Shown here: piece after piece, positions 33,323 through 42,258 of the stretch
Layout of the letters: each line of letters starts with the position of its first letter
Position numbering within the stretch: the first letter of the stretch is position 1
DNA from: JBLWXV01 sp048267245
GTDB taxonomy: Bacteria > Bdellovibrionota > Bacteriovoracia > Bacteriovoracales > Bacteriovoracaceae
NCBI GenBank assembly: GCA_048267245.1
Contig: JBLWXV010000001.1
Span: 930,001 to 994,000 of the forward strand
DNA: 64,000 nt
Direction of reading: 5' to 3'
Program-made: the position numbers and the translations under genes
The notes under the pieces: generated by a model
Database searches by the model: none
Seen by the model: only the letters and a program-made list of their open reading frames with translations
What the model was told of the DNA's origin: nothing

Positions 33323-34087
33323 TTAAATATAAATTCCGCCATCCACTTTAATCGTCTCTCCAGTGATGTAGGAAGACGCTGAACTTAATAGAAAATTCAC
33401 GAGATTGGCAACTTCATTAGTTGTCCCAAATCTCTTAAGTGGTATGGAAGAAAGATACGACTCTTTTACTTTATCATCAAGAGCATCTGTCATATCTGTG
33501 GCGATGAAACCAGGGCACACAGCGTTACAGCGCACATTCTTACTGGCCATTTCTTTAGCGTAGGACTTTGTGGCCCCAATAATCCCAGCTTTAGAGGCCG
33601 AATAGGCGACTTGGCCGGCATTTCCCATGAGTCCAACAACCGAGCTGATATTGACGATAGAAGCGTTCTCAGCACGTAAAAATGTTCGGGTGAGAATCTG
33701 CATGAGCATGATGGAGCCCGTGAGATTTGTTTGCAGTGTTGCGTTAAGATCTTCTTCTTTGAGTCTGAGCATCAAGCCGTCGCGAGAAATCCCGGCGTTG
33801 TTTACTAGGCCTGAGATGGGAATTTCTTTAGTGATTTTATCAATAGCTTCTTTCATCCCATTAGTGTCTGTGATGTCAAAGAGAACGGGCGTGGCACTGG
33901 CGGCACCAGCGGCCATGAGTTCACCTTGAAGTTTTTCAGCTTCGCCTTCTTTTCCAGCGCGGTAATTGAAAACCACCGCCGCGCCTTGTGTGGCAAGTGA
34001 GAGAGCGAGCTCGCGACCGATGCCACGAGTGGCCCCAGTGATGAGAATGCCCTTATTTTTAAGATCAGAAAAATTTGCAGTCGTCAT
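33323..34087 (-). CDS. fabG: 3-oxoacyl-ACP reductase (FabG)
   Basis: The 254-residue SDR enzyme reduces 3-oxoacyl-ACP with NADPH. TGATRGIG, NNAGIS and YSASKAG are visible, as is the C-terminal GGIYI end of FabG. Its ATG lies 2 bases after fabD, with GGAG inside fabD, so they are translationally coupled. Confidence 0.96.
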   Translation of the reverse strand: MTTANFSDLKNKGILITGATRGIGRELALSLATQGAAVVFNYRAGKEGEAEKLQGELMAAGAASATPVLFDITDTNGMKEAIDKITKEIPISGLVNNAGISRDGLMLRLKEEDLNATLQTNLTGSIMLMQILTRTFLRAENASIVNISSVVGLMGNAGQVAYSASKAGIIGATKSYAKEMASKNVRCNAVCPGFIATDMTDALDDKVKESYLSSIPLKRFGTTNEVANLVNFLLSSASSYITGETIKVDGGIYI

Positions 34088-34089
34088 AA

Positions 34090-35037
34090 CTAGAGCTCCT
34101 GAATTTCTTGAAAGCTCTCTTCCTTATCAAGGGGGAGAACTTTTACATTGCGATTAATTTTGCGAGCGAGGCCCATAAGGACGCGACCCGGACCAACTTC
34201 AAGACAGAGAGTGCCGTCTTCAAGTTTTTCAAAACTTTGAGTCCACTGCACACTTCCTTCAACTTGGCGAAAGAGGTTGTCGCGAATGGTATCAGCACTG
34301 GTTCCCGCCTCGTAGACGTTGGCGTCGATATTGGCGATGTAGGGAACTGTATTTGAACTAAATTCGATATTATCGAGTTCAACTTTAAGTTTTTCGGCCG
34401 CTGGTTTCATGAGGCTAGAGTGAAAAGGTGCAGACACTTTGAGTTCCACACAGCGGTGTGGATCTTTGTGATTATCTGAAAGCCACTTTACTACTTTGTC
34501 ACAGGCCGTCTTATGACCGGAGATCACGATTTGATCAGGGTCATTGAAGTTTGCCGGCATCACTTTTTCTTTGTCGTTGCTGACACTCTCGCAAGCAAGT
34601 TTTACTACGCTCGCTGGAACTTTAAGTACGGCAACCATACCGCCGACACCTTCTGGCGTGGCCTCTTGCATGTACTTGCCGCGAAGGTGTACAGCGCGAA
34701 CGGCATCTTCAAATTTCATTACACCAGCAGCAACGAGGGCCGCGTACTCACCCACAGAGTGGCCCAGAACGCGGGTGATTTTCATACCCTTCTTCTCTAG
34801 GATCGGTTTTACTTTCTCAAGAAGTGCTACCGAGTGAGTGAGAATTGCTGGTTGAGTATTTTGTGTGAGCGTAAGTTCTTCTTCTGGCCCTTCGAGCATG
34901 ATCTTAGAGAGGTCATATCCGAGAGCAGCGTTTGCGCGCTCTAGGTAGTCGAAGAAGGCTTCGCCTTCAAGATTTTTTCCCATGCCTACGTACTGAGCAC
35001 CTTGACCTGGAAAGAGGAGAGTTACTTCTGTTGTCAT
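34090..35037 (-). CDS. fabD: Malonyl-CoA:ACP transacylase (FabD)
   Basis: The 315-residue enzyme transfers malonyl from CoA to ACP. The nucleophile motif GHSVGEYAAL and the N-terminal FPGQGAQYVGMG are present, with catalytic His in FHSSLM. Start ATG 35037 has GGAG upstream. It lies between fabH and fabG on one transcript. Confidence 0.96.
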   Translation of the reverse strand: MTTEVTLLFPGQGAQYVGMGKNLEGEAFFDYLERANAALGYDLSKIMLEGPEEELTLTQNTQPAILTHSVALLEKVKPILEKKGMKITRVLGHSVGEYAALVAAGVMKFEDAVRAVHLRGKYMQEATPEGVGGMVAVLKVPASVVKLACESVSNDKEKVMPANFNDPDQIVISGHKTACDKVVKWLSDNHKDPHRCVELKVSAPFHSSLMKPAAEKLKVELDNIEFSSNTVPYIANIDANVYEAGTSADTIRDNLFRQVEGSVQWTQSFEKLEDGTLCLEVGPGRVLMGLARKINRNVKVLPLDKEESFQEIQEL

Positions 35038-35051
35038 CTTAAACTCCGCGA

Positions 35052-36053
35052 TTAATAGCGAATGAGAGTCGCACCAGTAGTGAGACCAGCTCCAAACGCA
35101 TCAAAGAGAACCAAGTCACCGCGCTTAATTCGACCATCCATAATAGCTTCGTGAAAGGCCATGGGAACAGTCGCCGCTGAAGTGTTGGCGTATTTATCAA
35201 TATTCACAATTACTTTTTCACTTGGAAAGCCAAGGAGCTTGCCGGTGGTTTCAATGATTCTGATATTAGCTTGGTGAGGCACGAGCCAGTCCACGTCTTC
35301 TAATGTCACGCCGGCCATATCGCAAACTTTGCGGGCGTTATCAGCAAGAGTCCTCGTTGCTACTTTGAACATCTCCTTGCCCTTCATTTGCATGTAGTGC
35401 TCGCGAGTTTCAAAGTGATGAGGTTCAAGAGGTTTGGCGACTCCACCAACTTCTTGGTAGAAAAATTCTTTACCTGAACCGTCAGCTCCAAGAGTTGCTG
35501 CAAGAACTGCAGACTCATCATTGCTTCGTCCAACGATGGCGGCTCCACAGCCGTCGCCAAAGAGAATACAGGTTCCGCGATCTTCCCAGTCAACGCCAGG
35601 AGAGAGCATTTCAGATCCCACAACTAGAACGTTGCGGGCCATTCCTGTCTCGACCATTGAAGTGGCCATATTAAAGCCGTACACAAATCCAGAGCATGCA
35701 GCAGCGATATCCAAACACGCACACTGATTTGTGATTCCGAGTTTAGTTTGAAGCACTGTTGCCGTGTTTGGAATTTTGTAGTCTGGGTAAACAGTCCCAA
35801 AGAGAATCATATCGATATCGTTGGGCTCGAGGTTGGCGGCTTTAAGGGCCTGCAAAGTGGCGTGGTAGGCAAGGTCACTTGGAAACTCGCCGCCCTCTGG
35901 ATTTGAGATGTGGCGCTCGCGGATACCGGTGCGCTCGAAAATCCACTCGTCAGATGTCTCGACAATTTTTTCGAGATCAGTATTATGCATGACCTTCTCA
36001 GGCACGTGCATACCGGTGCCGAGAACTTTCACTTTAAAGGGTGCTTGAGGCAT
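35052..36053 (-). CDS. fabH: 3-oxoacyl-ACP synthase III (FabH)
   Basis: The 333-residue condensing enzyme starts fatty-acid synthesis from acyl-CoA and malonyl-ACP. The triad is seen as Cys in DIAAACSGFVYG, His in WLVPHQANIRI and Asn in IDKYANTSAATV. It follows rpmF by about 93 bases with a terminator between. plsX, which normally lies between rpmF and fabH, is absent here. Confidence 0.96.
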   Translation of the reverse strand: MPQAPFKVKVLGTGMHVPEKVMHNTDLEKIVETSDEWIFERTGIRERHISNPEGGEFPSDLAYHATLQALKAANLEPNDIDMILFGTVYPDYKIPNTATVLQTKLGITNQCACLDIAAACSGFVYGFNMATSMVETGMARNVLVVGSEMLSPGVDWEDRGTCILFGDGCGAAIVGRSNDESAVLAATLGADGSGKEFFYQEVGGVAKPLEPHHFETREHYMQMKGKEMFKVATRTLADNARKVCDMAGVTLEDVDWLVPHQANIRIIETTGKLLGFPSEKVIVNIDKYANTSAATVPMAFHEAIMDGRIKRGDLVLFDAFGAGLTTGATLIRY

Positions 36054-36083
36054 AGAAACTCACTTGATCAGATAGAATAAAAA

Positions 36084-36106
36084 AGGGGCCTAATATTGAG
36101 GCCCCT
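36084..36106 (-). terminator. Terminator of rpmF
   Basis: On the minus strand AGGGGCC pairs with GGCCCCT around a 9-base loop, followed by six T. It lies 40 bases past the rpmF stop. Confidence 0.85.
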
Positions 36107-36146
36107 GGTATTCAAGTAAAGTCTAATGTATTTGGCAAGAAAAGGA

Positions 36147-36359
36147 TTACTCTTCTGTTCCTTCTTCTTCCACGCGATCAGCTTTAGTAGAGAAGATTTT
36201 CTTCCCTTTATACATTCCAGATGGAGAAATTCTGTGACGAAGAGCAAGTTCACCAGTCGTTGGATCAGTGATCACGCTGTTTGCGTAAAGTTTATGGTGT
36301 TGACCTGCACGACGCATACCTTGACGTGAGGGTGATGTTTTCTTCTTTGGCACTGCCAT
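36147..36359 (-). CDS. rpmF: 50S ribosomal protein L32
   Basis: The 70-residue product begins MAVPKKKTSPSRQGMRRAGQ, the typical L32 N terminus, with a long C-terminal tail (KADRVEEEGTEE). The usual pair of zinc cysteines is not present, as in other C-minus L32 proteins. The gene leads into the fab cluster but is separated from fabH by a terminator. Confidence 0.95.
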   Translation of the reverse strand: MAVPKKKTSPSRQGMRRAGQHHKLYANSVITDPTTGELALRHRISPSGMYKGKKIFSTKADRVEEEGTEE

Positions 36360-36468
36360 AATTCACTCCAGAGCTATAATCAGTTTCGCGATGGCGATAT
36401 TGTTTGATAAAACTAAAGTGAGTATTTACAAGAATTAGTGGTGAAAGGCAAGAGGGGAGTGCAAGTTA

Positions 36469-37002
36469 ATGATTATCTGTTTAGCTGGATTTTCCGGAAG
36501 TGGAAAGTCGACATTGCTGCAAAGCCTCAGTAACCAGGCCCCCACTGGCTGGAACTTTAATGATTTAGATGACTTGGTATTTGCTCAAATGAAGAGCGAG
36601 TCCTGCCCTGCGGCGATGAGTCTGGGTGAGGCGATTAATTATGTGGGGCTCGAAAAGTTTCGCTGCGACGAGTTGATAGTTTTAAAGCAGGCCTTGGAGT
36701 CGGCGCAATCACAAAATAGCGTACTCGCCCTGGGCGGAGGGACCCTGGGCCGCGGACTCTCTTTTATTAAAAAAAGTGCAGACACCTACTTGGTCGGACT
36801 CGATGTCGATTTTGAGACCTGTTGGTCGCGCATTTCAAAAGACGCCAATCGCCCTCTCACCTCACTCGGTAAAGAGAGTATGAGTGAAAAATTTACACGC
36901 CGGCGCACATCTCTGCTCGAGGCCGATCTCATTTTGGAGCAGAGCGAACTCAGATCACCCCCATCTTTACAGGCCCTCATCGAAAAATTGAAGGGTCATT
37001 AG
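36469..37002 (+). CDS. aroK: Shikimate kinase
   Basis: The 177-residue kinase has Walker A GFSGSGKST (residues 7-15), an FR..E motif (KFRCDELIVLKQAL), a GGGT segment (ALGGGTLG) and Arg-rich lid. It phosphorylates shikimate in aromatic amino acid synthesis. Some variation in the substrate loop means a related small kinase cannot be ruled out. It is divergent from rpmF and 60 bases before the pseudo-receiver gene. Confidence 0.82.
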   Translation: MIICLAGFSGSGKSTLLQSLSNQAPTGWNFNDLDDLVFAQMKSESCPAAMSLGEAINYVGLEKFRCDELIVLKQALESAQSQNSVLALGGGTLGRGLSFIKKSADTYLVGLDVDFETCWSRISKDANRPLTSLGKESMSEKFTRRRTSLLEADLILEQSELRSPPSLQALIEKLKGH

Positions 37003-37061
37003 ACACACCGCTTGAAGCTCGGCATAATAATGATAGGCAATTGTGCCCAGAGAGGTTTTGA

Positions 37062-38612
37062 GTGCAAACGACAACTACGAAGTTCAAAAGAAATGAAGTG
37101 AAAGAGTCGACGACCACCCTAAGTGTGGCCTTGCTAGTGCACGATCTGAAAGACGCCAAGGAACTTGGTGAGGTCTTTCGCAAGATGGGCATCATTCCTC
37201 ACTTCTATGAAGACCTGCGCGGTTTTTGGTATGGCACTCTCGAGTCTCTTCCCTCGCTTTGTATTGTGGATGTGCGCAAGATGACAGAGGGCGACCTATT
37301 GTTAAAGAACCATCCCTTTGTAAAGGCCCAGACAATGCCGCTGGCATTTTTCTACGGCGAAGAAAATAAGCCGCTGCTCTATTCAACCTATGACCTCTAC
37401 CACTTGGGCACTATTGAGCGCGGGCCAAGTTACAGTGGCCCACTCAAGGCACTACTTAAGCGTCTCAATCGCCAGATGGAACTTGAGCGCGGTTATCAGA
37501 GTGAGAGCTATGATCGCACTTCAATGGAGAGCAAGCTTGAAAAAGTAGTCGCTCGCCATGAAGAACTCAAAGAAAAGCAATTCTACAGCGACTACTTAAA
37601 GTCACTGGTTACTCAATTTGAAATGAACCGCGCCGAGGGTGATTTTCTCACCATCGTCTGCAAGGTTTTTGATTCGCGCCACGAATTCTCTGAGTACTCA
37701 CTGGTGGAGCTCTCAAAGAACGGACAAAAAACGATTTCACCTCCTAGCGAAGGCAAGAAATACAGAACACTTCCTCCACTATGGCTTGGCAAAACCTGCC
37801 AAAGTGGACTTGAAGTCTTTGCTCAAAATATGGTTTCTCAAGTGGCGCTCGAACTTATGGGCGGACAGCTCATGTCGATTCTCATTCGCGGCAAGGCCGA
37901 TTTTCCTGAACAGATGTTGCTGCTTAAGGTGGAAGATGAGGGAATGCTGACCCACCTCGACTGGGAACTTCTCGAATCTTATCTTGGCACATATGCGGCT
38001 TCGCTTGAGCTCAAGGAAATGAATGACGTTGAAAAGAAGGGCCGCGTGCTTTCAAGTTGGGAGCTCTTTGAGAGCTTTGATCAAGCCCTTTTTGGCAAGC
38101 GCACTGACGAGATGACGGCGCTCACTCGCGGCGGTCGCCAAGAGGAGTGGAGTTTGATTGGGGTCAGCTTTAAGTCTCTTCTAGAAGTGATTTCAGCCAA
38201 GAGCGATCGCCGCTTTCACTGGCAGAGCTTCTTTAAGGAATTCTTCTCGCGCTTTGACTCGCTTGTTAAAGAAGAATTCTATCTTTGTCCCTTATTTCCT
38301 GGCTATGTCATGATGGCCGTAAGCACAGATAAGTCTGACGATATCTTCAAGCATCTTAAGAGTTTTGCGATGCGCTTTCCACTTTGGAAGTACTTTGATG
38401 ACGTCGATGTTGTTTGGTCTTATAATCTAAAACCTGAGGTTCGCATGGTTCCTTACGGACTCACACCAACTCTTGAGGCCTTAAGAGAGGCTTTTGGTGA
38501 GACTTCCGTAGCTGCTGTGAAAAAGAGCGCCGACACTAAGGCCTCCGTCTTCACCGAGGAAAATGAACTAGACACTCTCATCTGGGGAAGGCGAGAAGCA
38601 CCAACTCTCTAA
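37062..38612 (+). CDS. Pseudo-receiver-like protein of unknown function
   Basis: The 516-residue product starts at GTG 37062 with AGAGAGG upstream. Residues about 20-140 resemble a receiver fold (LSVALLVHDLKDA, CIVDVRKM at the phospho-strand, HLGTIERG at the end) but the acidic pocket is incomplete, so phosphorylation is doubtful. A charged coiled coil (about 140-190) and an unassigned C-terminal half of about 300 residues follow. No signal peptide. I do not recognise a full family. It is 35 bases upstream of alr. Confidence 0.6.
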   Translation: MQTTTTKFKRNEVKESTTTLSVALLVHDLKDAKELGEVFRKMGIIPHFYEDLRGFWYGTLESLPSLCIVDVRKMTEGDLLLKNHPFVKAQTMPLAFFYGEENKPLLYSTYDLYHLGTIERGPSYSGPLKALLKRLNRQMELERGYQSESYDRTSMESKLEKVVARHEELKEKQFYSDYLKSLVTQFEMNRAEGDFLTIVCKVFDSRHEFSEYSLVELSKNGQKTISPPSEGKKYRTLPPLWLGKTCQSGLEVFAQNMVSQVALELMGGQLMSILIRGKADFPEQMLLLKVEDEGMLTHLDWELLESYLGTYAASLELKEMNDVEKKGRVLSSWELFESFDQALFGKRTDEMTALTRGGRQEEWSLIGVSFKSLLEVISAKSDRRFHWQSFFKEFFSRFDSLVKEEFYLCPLFPGYVMMAVSTDKSDDIFKHLKSFAMRFPLWKYFDDVDVVWSYNLKPEVRMVPYGLTPTLEALREAFGETSVAAVKKSADTKASVFTEENELDTLIWGRREAPTL

Positions 38613-38646
38613 ATCCTTGGATGGGCTATGCCCAAAGGATTTTTTG
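38611..38646 (+). promoter_or_regulatory. Terminator-like hairpin enclosing the alr ribosome-binding site
   Basis: AAATCCTT (38611-38618) pairs with AAGGATTT (38635-38642), with an additional GGGC/GCCC or GG/CC inner stem and a run of T after. It overlaps the stop codon of the upstream gene. The AAAGGA of alr, 8 bases before its ATG, is in the 3' arm. It could terminate upstream transcription or attenuate alr. Confidence 0.6.
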
Positions 38647-38647
38647 A

Positions 38648-39778
38648 ATGCGCTTTCGCACTAAACTTGTCGTCAATCTCGAAAAATTTGCGAGCAATCT
38701 TGATAAGATCAAGGCGATCGCCCCTAAAGCCGACCCCATTCTGATGGTAAAGGCCGAGGGCTATGGCCATGGAGCGACGGCGCTCGCCCAATTTGCCCAC
38801 CACGAACTTGGACACAATAATTTTGGCCTAGCGACTCTGGGTGAGGCCATTCGCCTGCGCGAAGACTGCCCAGACGCTGAGTTTGAAACCTATGTCTTTA
38901 GTGACATTCAATTAAAGCTCAAAGATCACGCTGAAACCTACCTCAATAATAGACTGCTTCCGGTGCTTTCAAACCGCGCTGACCTCAAAGAAGTATTGAC
39001 GCGTCCAGAGTATAAGCACTTTCCCCTTTGTTTAAAATTTAATACCGGCATGAACCGACTTGGCTTTGAGGTAAATGAGGTCGAAGAGATAATTGCCGAA
39101 GTTAAAAAGGCCGGAAGAAAGAGTATCTATCACCTCATGACTCACTTTGCTTGTGCCAGTTTGTCGATGAAGACCAACCCGCGCAATTTGCTTCAGCAAA
39201 AGAATTGGAAGATTGTCAAAGACGCCTTTTTGGCCTCTGGTCTCGATGTGGAGCGCACTTCGATTGCCAACTCGGGAACGATTGAACAGGGATATGGAGT
39301 TGATGAGACGCATATTCGCCCGGGGCTCATGCTCTATGGACCTAGTTCACTCATTTCTAGTGTGAAGCGAGAGGGGCATTATCAAGGTGAGCTGATCTCT
39401 AGACTAGAGACGTATATTCTCTCAACTTTTCAAGTTAAGAAGGGAACCCCAGTAGGCTATGGCGCCCATCCTGTTGCGCGCGATGGACTGGTGGTGATTA
39501 TCGCTCTTGGATATGGAGATGGTTTTTCCAATTACTACCGCTCGGGCACTCTCACTCAGGCGGGAATGCGCGGAGAGATTATCGGCCGAGTGAATATGGA
39601 TATGACCTATCTACTCTTTCCACCGGAAGCTGAGAGTGTCTTAAAGCCACAGATGCCATTTACAGTTTGGGGACATGACGCCGCTGACTTTGAGCGCTTC
39701 TGTGAAGAAATTGAAACAATTCCCTATGAAGTCTTTTGTCATATGACAGGTCGAGTGCCGAGGTTCTATGAAAAGTAA
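38648..39778 (+). CDS. alr: Alanine racemase
   Basis: The 376-residue PLP enzyme interconverts L- and D-alanine for peptidoglycan. The PLP-lysine motif is VKAEGYGHG (Lys about residue 35), with GYGDG near residue 282 and VNMDMT around 317. The N terminus RFRTKLVVNLEKFASNL fits the barrel start. Family-like length. The ATG at 38648 is right after a hairpin that covers AAAGGA. Its end overlaps the following lipoprotein gene by 11 bases. Confidence 0.92.
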   Translation: MRFRTKLVVNLEKFASNLDKIKAIAPKADPILMVKAEGYGHGATALAQFAHHELGHNNFGLATLGEAIRLREDCPDAEFETYVFSDIQLKLKDHAETYLNNRLLPVLSNRADLKEVLTRPEYKHFPLCLKFNTGMNRLGFEVNEVEEIIAEVKKAGRKSIYHLMTHFACASLSMKTNPRNLLQQKNWKIVKDAFLASGLDVERTSIANSGTIEQGYGVDETHIRPGLMLYGPSSLISSVKREGHYQGELISRLETYILSTFQVKKGTPVGYGAHPVARDGLVVIIALGYGDGFSNYYRSGTLTQAGMRGEIIGRVNMDMTYLLFPPEAESVLKPQMPFTVWGHDAADFERFCEEIETIPYEVFCHMTGRVPRFYEK

Positions 39779-40310
39779 GCTGATTCTGATGACACTTTCT
39801 CTTTTCATTCTTAGTTCTTGCTTAAAGGAAAAGACCTTTCTAGGTGATGCTCCAGTGAGTTTATCGCCCTCAATTAATTTTCAATTTGTCTCTGAAGCCG
39901 ACTCTGAGAGAGAGGGGAGAGCGGACAAGGGCGAGATCGCTTATTTTAAAATTTACGAAAATCAATCAGAAGCCGATTTTCGAAAGCTCCTTGCCAATCA
40001 AGCCTTTTACTACGAAGGCCTTTTTAAAGAATATAAGACTCCCTATCCTGGAATTCTCTCTAATACCAAAGGCTGTCCGCCTGAGCTCACGGGCAAGGCG
40101 CAAGTGACTCAGGAGGGCACTCACTTCTATGTTTGGGCCTATGCTAATAAGCGCAGAGTGGTTGGGGAGTGCCTTAAAAAGCTGAATCAATACTACTTTC
40201 AAAAATTTATTTTGAGATGCCCTGGTAGCAAGGACACCTACCAAATGGAGCTCTATCTTCCATTTGAGAGTTATGAAAATCACGATGCTTATCAATTGAG
40301 TTGTAAGTAG
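39768..40310 (+). CDS. Lipoprotein of unknown function
   Basis: The 180-residue product has a lipobox signal peptide (ILSSC, Cys18) and a mature region with several cysteines (KGCPPE, GECLKK, LRCPGS, QLSCK) that may form disulfides. No family recognised. It overlaps the end of alr by 11 bases, which suggests coupled translation, though no functional link to alanine metabolism is visible. It is convergent with the FHA gene, with 1 base between the stops. Confidence 0.72.
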   Translation: MKSKLILMTLSLFILSSCLKEKTFLGDAPVSLSPSINFQFVSEADSEREGRADKGEIAYFKIYENQSEADFRKLLANQAFYYEGLFKEYKTPYPGILSNTKGCPPELTGKAQVTQEGTHFYVWAYANKRRVVGECLKKLNQYYFQKFILRCPGSKDTYQMELYLPFESYENHDAYQLSCK

Positions 40311-40311
40311 G

Positions 40312-41259
40312 TTACTTGATTTTTTTGAGCTCGTTTTTAAGCTCTTCAATCTTGCGCTCAAGTTCATCTTTTTTGATTTGATTTTTCTTGCGCTCTTTTC
40401 GGCTCTTTTCTGACTTGCGAAGCTCACGGTCGTAGTTGGATTGGAGAGTCTTGAGTACTTCTTGCTCACCCGCGAGCATAAAGCGTAGCTCGCCAATCTT
40501 CTGATCAATCTCGGCGACTGATTTATAACTTCCCACTAGTTCCTTGCACTCCATTTGGGCCTTGCTAATTTCTTCATAGCGAAGAAATTGCCTGACCTTC
40601 GCCTCTAGCTCTTCCTTGCGCCTGGTTAGCTCTTCAAGTTGCTTACAAATCTTAGAGAACTCTTTGCTCTTTTCTCTCCAAGAGGCTAGCGACTCCTTGG
40701 GAAAGACTTCTATGAGAATTTCAAGCTCACCATCGAGTGACTTCAACTGCTTTTTGGCTTCGTTGATCTTGAAGATATCTTCTTCGGCCTTATGGATGCG
40801 ATCCATAATATTTTGAACTTCAGCGCGCTTTTGCTCAAGCTGCTTAAAGCGAAAGTCAATTTCGGGATCATCTCCCCACTCAGGGGGCTCTGAGTAGTCG
40901 AGTAATGTTTCAACGTGAATGCCCTCATCATCAAATAATTGGTCTTGAGGGAGGCGATTGCTTTCAGAGAGTATATAGATCTGTGCGCCCAAGCGCAGTT
41001 CATCACCGGCCTTAATCTCTACTTCAACATTTGGCTCCAAGTTCACACCATTGAGCTTTGTTTTATTATAGGACTCGAGGTCAATAACAATAGTTCTACT
41101 GACTTCGTTGATCACTCTGATGTGCATACCACTTACTAGTTCGTCATTAATTTGAACGTCACAGTTTTTCTTGCGACCAAATGTTTTTTCGCCCACGAGT
41201 TCAATGGCCTCGCGGGTGTCCCTATTAATGAGAAATCGTTTGATCTTAAATTCTTCCAC
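40312..41259 (-). CDS. FHA domain protein with long coiled coil
   Basis: The 315-residue product has an N-terminal FHA domain (residues about 5-100) with the phosphothreonine-binding signature FGRKKNCDVQI...SGMH (Gly28-Arg29, Ser43, His46) and NKTKLNGV. The rest, about residues 130-315, is a strongly charged coiled coil ending in a Lys-rich tail. FHA domains bind phosphothreonine made by Hanks-type kinases; such a kinase lies at 61 kb in this window. It is divergent from mlaE, 163 bases away. Confidence 0.87.
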   Translation of the reverse strand: MEEFKIKRFLINRDTREAIELVGEKTFGRKKNCDVQINDELVSGMHIRVINEVSRTIVIDLESYNKTKLNGVNLEPNVEVEIKAGDELRLGAQIYILSESNRLPQDQLFDDEGIHVETLLDYSEPPEWGDDPEIDFRFKQLEQKRAEVQNIMDRIHKAEEDIFKINEAKKQLKSLDGELEILIEVFPKESLASWREKSKEFSKICKQLEELTRRKEELEAKVRQFLRYEEISKAQMECKELVGSYKSVAEIDQKIGELRFMLAGEQEVLKTLQSNYDRELRKSEKSRKERKKNQIKKDELERKIEELKNELKKIK

Positions 41260-41422
41260 GGGCTATTCCGAGTCCCTTAGTCGGTTTAAAGACTTCATTT
41301 TTCTTTTTTATCGTCATAAATCATCTTTTTTTTTAGCGAAAAGCGAGATTGTGGTGGGACATATATATGGGGAGAGATTACAATGAAATGAATAACTTAA
41401 TGACCACGGAAGGTTAGATTCT

Positions 41423-42250
41423 TTGAGCTCAAAGACCACTCATTCCAAGCAAAAGCTTGAAGTACCACTACTGCGAAGATTAATCGAAAGTCTTGGAGCA
41501 AGTGTTCTTAGCATGATCGCTGGACTGGGCTCAATATGCTCGTTTGGCTACGAATTCTGCTATTGGCTCATTCGTCCGCCTTATCGCACCAAGCTCTTCT
41601 TTGAGCAACTTTTCTTTATCGGAAATAAGTCTATTTTTATCGTTTCCCTTTCAGGCTCCTTTACTGGAATGGTAATGGCCTATCAAACTTATTTTGGGTT
41701 CAAGTTGATTTCAGTTGATAGTCTCGTTGGGCCAGTTGTTGCGATCTCACTGGCCAAAGAGCTCGCCCCCGTTCTCACTGGACTCATTGTTGCTGGGAGA
41801 GCAGGGGCTGCAATGGCCGCCCAAATTGGTACGATGAAAGTTACTGAACAAGTCGATGCGCTCGAGGTGATGGGAATTAGCAGTATTCAGTTCTTGGCAG
41901 TGCCAAGGATTGTGGCCGCGACACTTTCGGTTCCGATGCTAGCGACGCTTTTTCTCTTCATTGGAAATATTGGTTCTTACTTTGTGGGAACTAAGGCGCT
42001 CATGATTGATGAGCAGATATACCTCTCCAAGCTTGGCGAATTTATGTATCTCTCAGACCTTTGGCAGTGTCTTATTAAGGGCGTTGTCTTTGGTTTTGTG
42101 ATTGGTCTCATTGGAACCTACTTTGGCTTTCAAGTCTCAAAAGGAGCAGAGGGTGTAGGTCGAGGAACCAATCTCGCCGTGGTGTGGGGGATGATTTCAG
42201 TGCTTGTAATTGATTATTTTTTGACAAGCTTTTTAGTACAAATCTTTTAG
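41423..42250 (+). CDS. mlaE: MlaE-type ABC permease
   Basis: The 275-residue inner-membrane permease belongs to the MlaE/YrbE family, which moves phospholipids between inner and outer membranes with MlaF and MlaD. The conserved APVLTGLIVAGRAGAAMAAQ and EQVDALEVMG segments are present, along with about five membrane spans. The start is TTG 41423, with GGAAGG about 9 bases upstream. It leads the operon mlaE-mlaF-mlaD. Confidence 0.94.
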   Translation: MSSKTTHSKQKLEVPLLRRLIESLGASVLSMIAGLGSICSFGYEFCYWLIRPPYRTKLFFEQLFFIGNKSIFIVSLSGSFTGMVMAYQTYFGFKLISVDSLVGPVVAISLAKELAPVLTGLIVAGRAGAAMAAQIGTMKVTEQVDALEVMGISSIQFLAVPRIVAATLSVPMLATLFLFIGNIGSYFVGTKALMIDEQIYLSKLGEFMYLSDLWQCLIKGVVFGFVIGLIGTYFGFQVSKGAEGVGRGTNLAVVWGMISVLVIDYFLTSFLVQIF

Positions 42251-42258
42251 GACAGTAG

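Noticed and set aside
34513..34837. Two plus-strand ORFs opposite fabD
   Set aside because: Shadows of a conserved gene on the other strand.
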